Part shown: positions 34,226-35,684 of the stretch, one piece after another
How positions within the stretch are numbered: position 1 is the stretch's first letter
Layout of the letters: each line of letters starts with the position of its first letter
DNA from: Bondarzewia mesenterica
Taxonomy: Eukaryota; Basidiomycota; Agaricomycetes; Russulales; Bondarzewiaceae
Direction of reading: 5' to 3'
DNA length: 35,684 bases
NCBI GenBank assembly: GCA_004802705.1
Contig: SGPL01000352.1
Location: forward strand, 1-35,684
Notes under the pieces: generated by a model
Seen by the model: only the letters and a program-made list of their open reading frames with translations
Told to the model about the DNA's origin: nothing
The model's database searches: none
Position numbers and translations under genes: made by a program

Positions 34226-35519
34226 ATGGCCACACCAACGCTCGCCCTTTCTCAGAGGTTGGACCTTGTTCCGGCCATGCTCACTGTCGGTAAGCTGTCT
34301 AAGCTGGAATCGGGCTGATTCCACGCAGCTACAAGCAATTTCCTTTTTGTTTCCACAGGTTTGAGCGCTATTTTCAACATTTTCCGTGCACCATTTCGTG
34401 GCTCCGGTGGTGCGAAAACATTCGGCCGCCAGGTTCAAAATGGAATCACACGCTCGCTCGCGGGCAGGCTGAGCATCGCCCAATTACAGTACGTCCGCGG
34501 AACGTCGACCGCTACCTTTGAGAAATGGGCTTCAAAGCAGTCGTCTGTCGAGGTGAGTACAGAGAACATCGGGAAAGGAGCCAAGTTGCACTGGATTGGG
34601 GATAAGAAGAGCACCAAGGTCATGCTGCATATTCATGGTAGGTTCTTGTTCATTTGTCACATGTCTTGTTCTCATAATTTTCCATATACAGGCGGAGGAT
34701 ATATTCTCCCTCTTTCCATTGGACACCTGGAGATGCTGAATTACTTCCGTCACACTGTGAAGGAGTCCACTGGGGTAGATATAGCAATCGCGATTCTTGA
34801 GTACAGTGCGTGCGGGTGACCTGTCCCCGTCTTTCTGAGTTCTGACGCCTCGTCATGCTCGATTAGCACTCTCGTCGCACGCGCCGTATCCTACTCAGTT
34901 CGAGCAAGCCAACGCTGCTCTTAACCACCTTGTGAGGTCTGGTGTTTCAGCCTCCAACCTGATCATATCTGGCGACTCGGCCGGTGCTCATATTGCGCTC
35001 TGCGTCGTCTCCCACATCCTCCACCCCCATCCTGCAGTTGATGCCGCCCCTGTCCTTTCTTCGCCGTTTGCGGGACTTCTCTTGATCTCCCCCCGCGTTA
35101 CCAATGCGACCAGCGCTGCATCTTTCACCGAAAATAGCACCCGCGACATCCTGACCAAAGAGACGTTCATTTCCTGGATCACAAATTTCAGATCAAACAG
35201 CGATATCTCAACAGACCAGGGGCTCGCCAGAGACGGGCTGTACACGGAGCCGCTGGATGCTTCGGATGAATGGTGGAAGGGCATGGCCACTAAGGTGGCA
35301 CGTAACATTTTTCTCTCCGCAGGCGAGCATGAGTGCATGAGAGACCCCATCACTGGGTTGGCGGAGAACTGGAAGAGGGTGGAAGGGCTTGATATTACTT
35401 TCATCGTTGAGGAGAAGGGCATCCACGACTCTCCGCTGATGGACGTTGGGAGAGCACCATCTGACTTGGTTCTAGCGGTGGGACACTGGCTCTCCAAGAC
35501 AGTGACGCAGACGGTGTGA
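34226..35519 (+). CDS. Alpha/beta hydrolase (hormone-sensitive-lipase-type fold 3), 369 aa
   Basis: Enzymes of this fold cleave esters or related bonds with a Ser-Asp-His triad. Four exons (34226-34289, 34359-34637, 34692-34805, 34867-35519) form 370 codons without a break. The oxyanion motif HGGGY falls at about residues 113-117 and is split by an intron. The nucleophile elbow GDSAGAH lies near 190, and a C-terminal histidine (KGIHDSPLM) near 337 completes the triad; the acid is probably the Asp in HECMRDP. A hydrophobic N-terminal stretch (VPAMLTVGLSAIFNIF) may anchor it to a membrane. The start fits the leader and the first intron phase. No Ns or defects. In the cluster it could hydrolyse an ester or lactone (inference). 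Confidence 0.93.
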
Positions 35520-35684
35520 GGGTACAGTTGGGTTGGAAGTCTTCTTTTTCTGGGTGATGCTGGTCAACGGTATTTTTTTTTTTTGGACTTGGAGCGTCAT
35601 GGTTACGAGATAGGAAACAGCTACGTTTCGAAATTCTATGTAATATGAACTAAAAATTTAACTTATTGCATTCATACAACAACG
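35520..35684 (+). other. 3' region of the hydrolase gene
   Basis: Contains a T14 run near 35571-35584 and AT-rich sequence to the window edge. No further gene is seen. Confidence 0.5.

Overview
The window looks like nuclear DNA of a filamentous basidiomycete, most likely an Agaricomycete. The evidence is dense short spliceosomal introns (about 50-70 nt), CT-rich leaders, and Agaricomycete-type families: an A-T-R NRPS-like reductase, DUF6534 membrane proteins, questin-oxidase-like proteins and a PIF/Harbinger transposon. It is draft quality. There are N bases at about 3.8-4.0, 15.2-17.9 and 28.7-30.7 kb, an assembly gap near 17.8 kb, and several single-base frameshifts at N-rich sites or homopolymers in genes that are otherwise intact.

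Layout. 0.6-5.2 kb (+): a 19-exon adenylation-thiolation-reductase enzyme of about 1090 aa. 5.2-10 kb: gene-poor, with a 958-bp deleted Harbinger element (64-bp terminal inverted repeats, 3-bp target duplication), a 10-bp-period AT-rich array and palindromic repeats. 10.1-12.2 kb (-): an unrecognised seven-exon protein of about 582 aa. 13.3-15.3 kb (+): a questin-oxidase-like protein. 15.9-17.6 kb (-): a decayed or poorly sequenced amino-acid permease lacking its N-terminus. 18.6-19.4 kb (+): a disrupted membrane-anchored protein. 20.3-21.2 kb (+): a GNAT acetyltransferase pseudogene with four in-frame stops. 21.6-23.6 kb (-): an intact acyl-CoA dehydrogenase/oxidase-like protein of 565 aa. 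25.4-26.5 kb (-): an intact flavin-reductase-domain protein of 265 aa with a 13-nt microexon. 27.2-29.3 kb (+): a DUF6534 membrane protein. 30.3-32.4 kb (-): a cytochrome P450. 34.2-35.5 kb (+): an intact alpha/beta hydrolase of 369 aa.

Together, a carboxylic-acid-activating reductase, a Baeyer-Villiger-type oxygenase homologue, an acyl-CoA dehydrogenase-like flavoenzyme, a flavin-reductase protein, a P450 and an alpha/beta hydrolase within 35 kb suggest a specialised-metabolite (aldehyde or alcohol) gene cluster with interspersed relics. This is inference. No pathway-specific regulator or polyketide synthase is visible, and no product can be named. Gene models were built by hand by joining exons at splice sites so that conserved motifs stay in frame.
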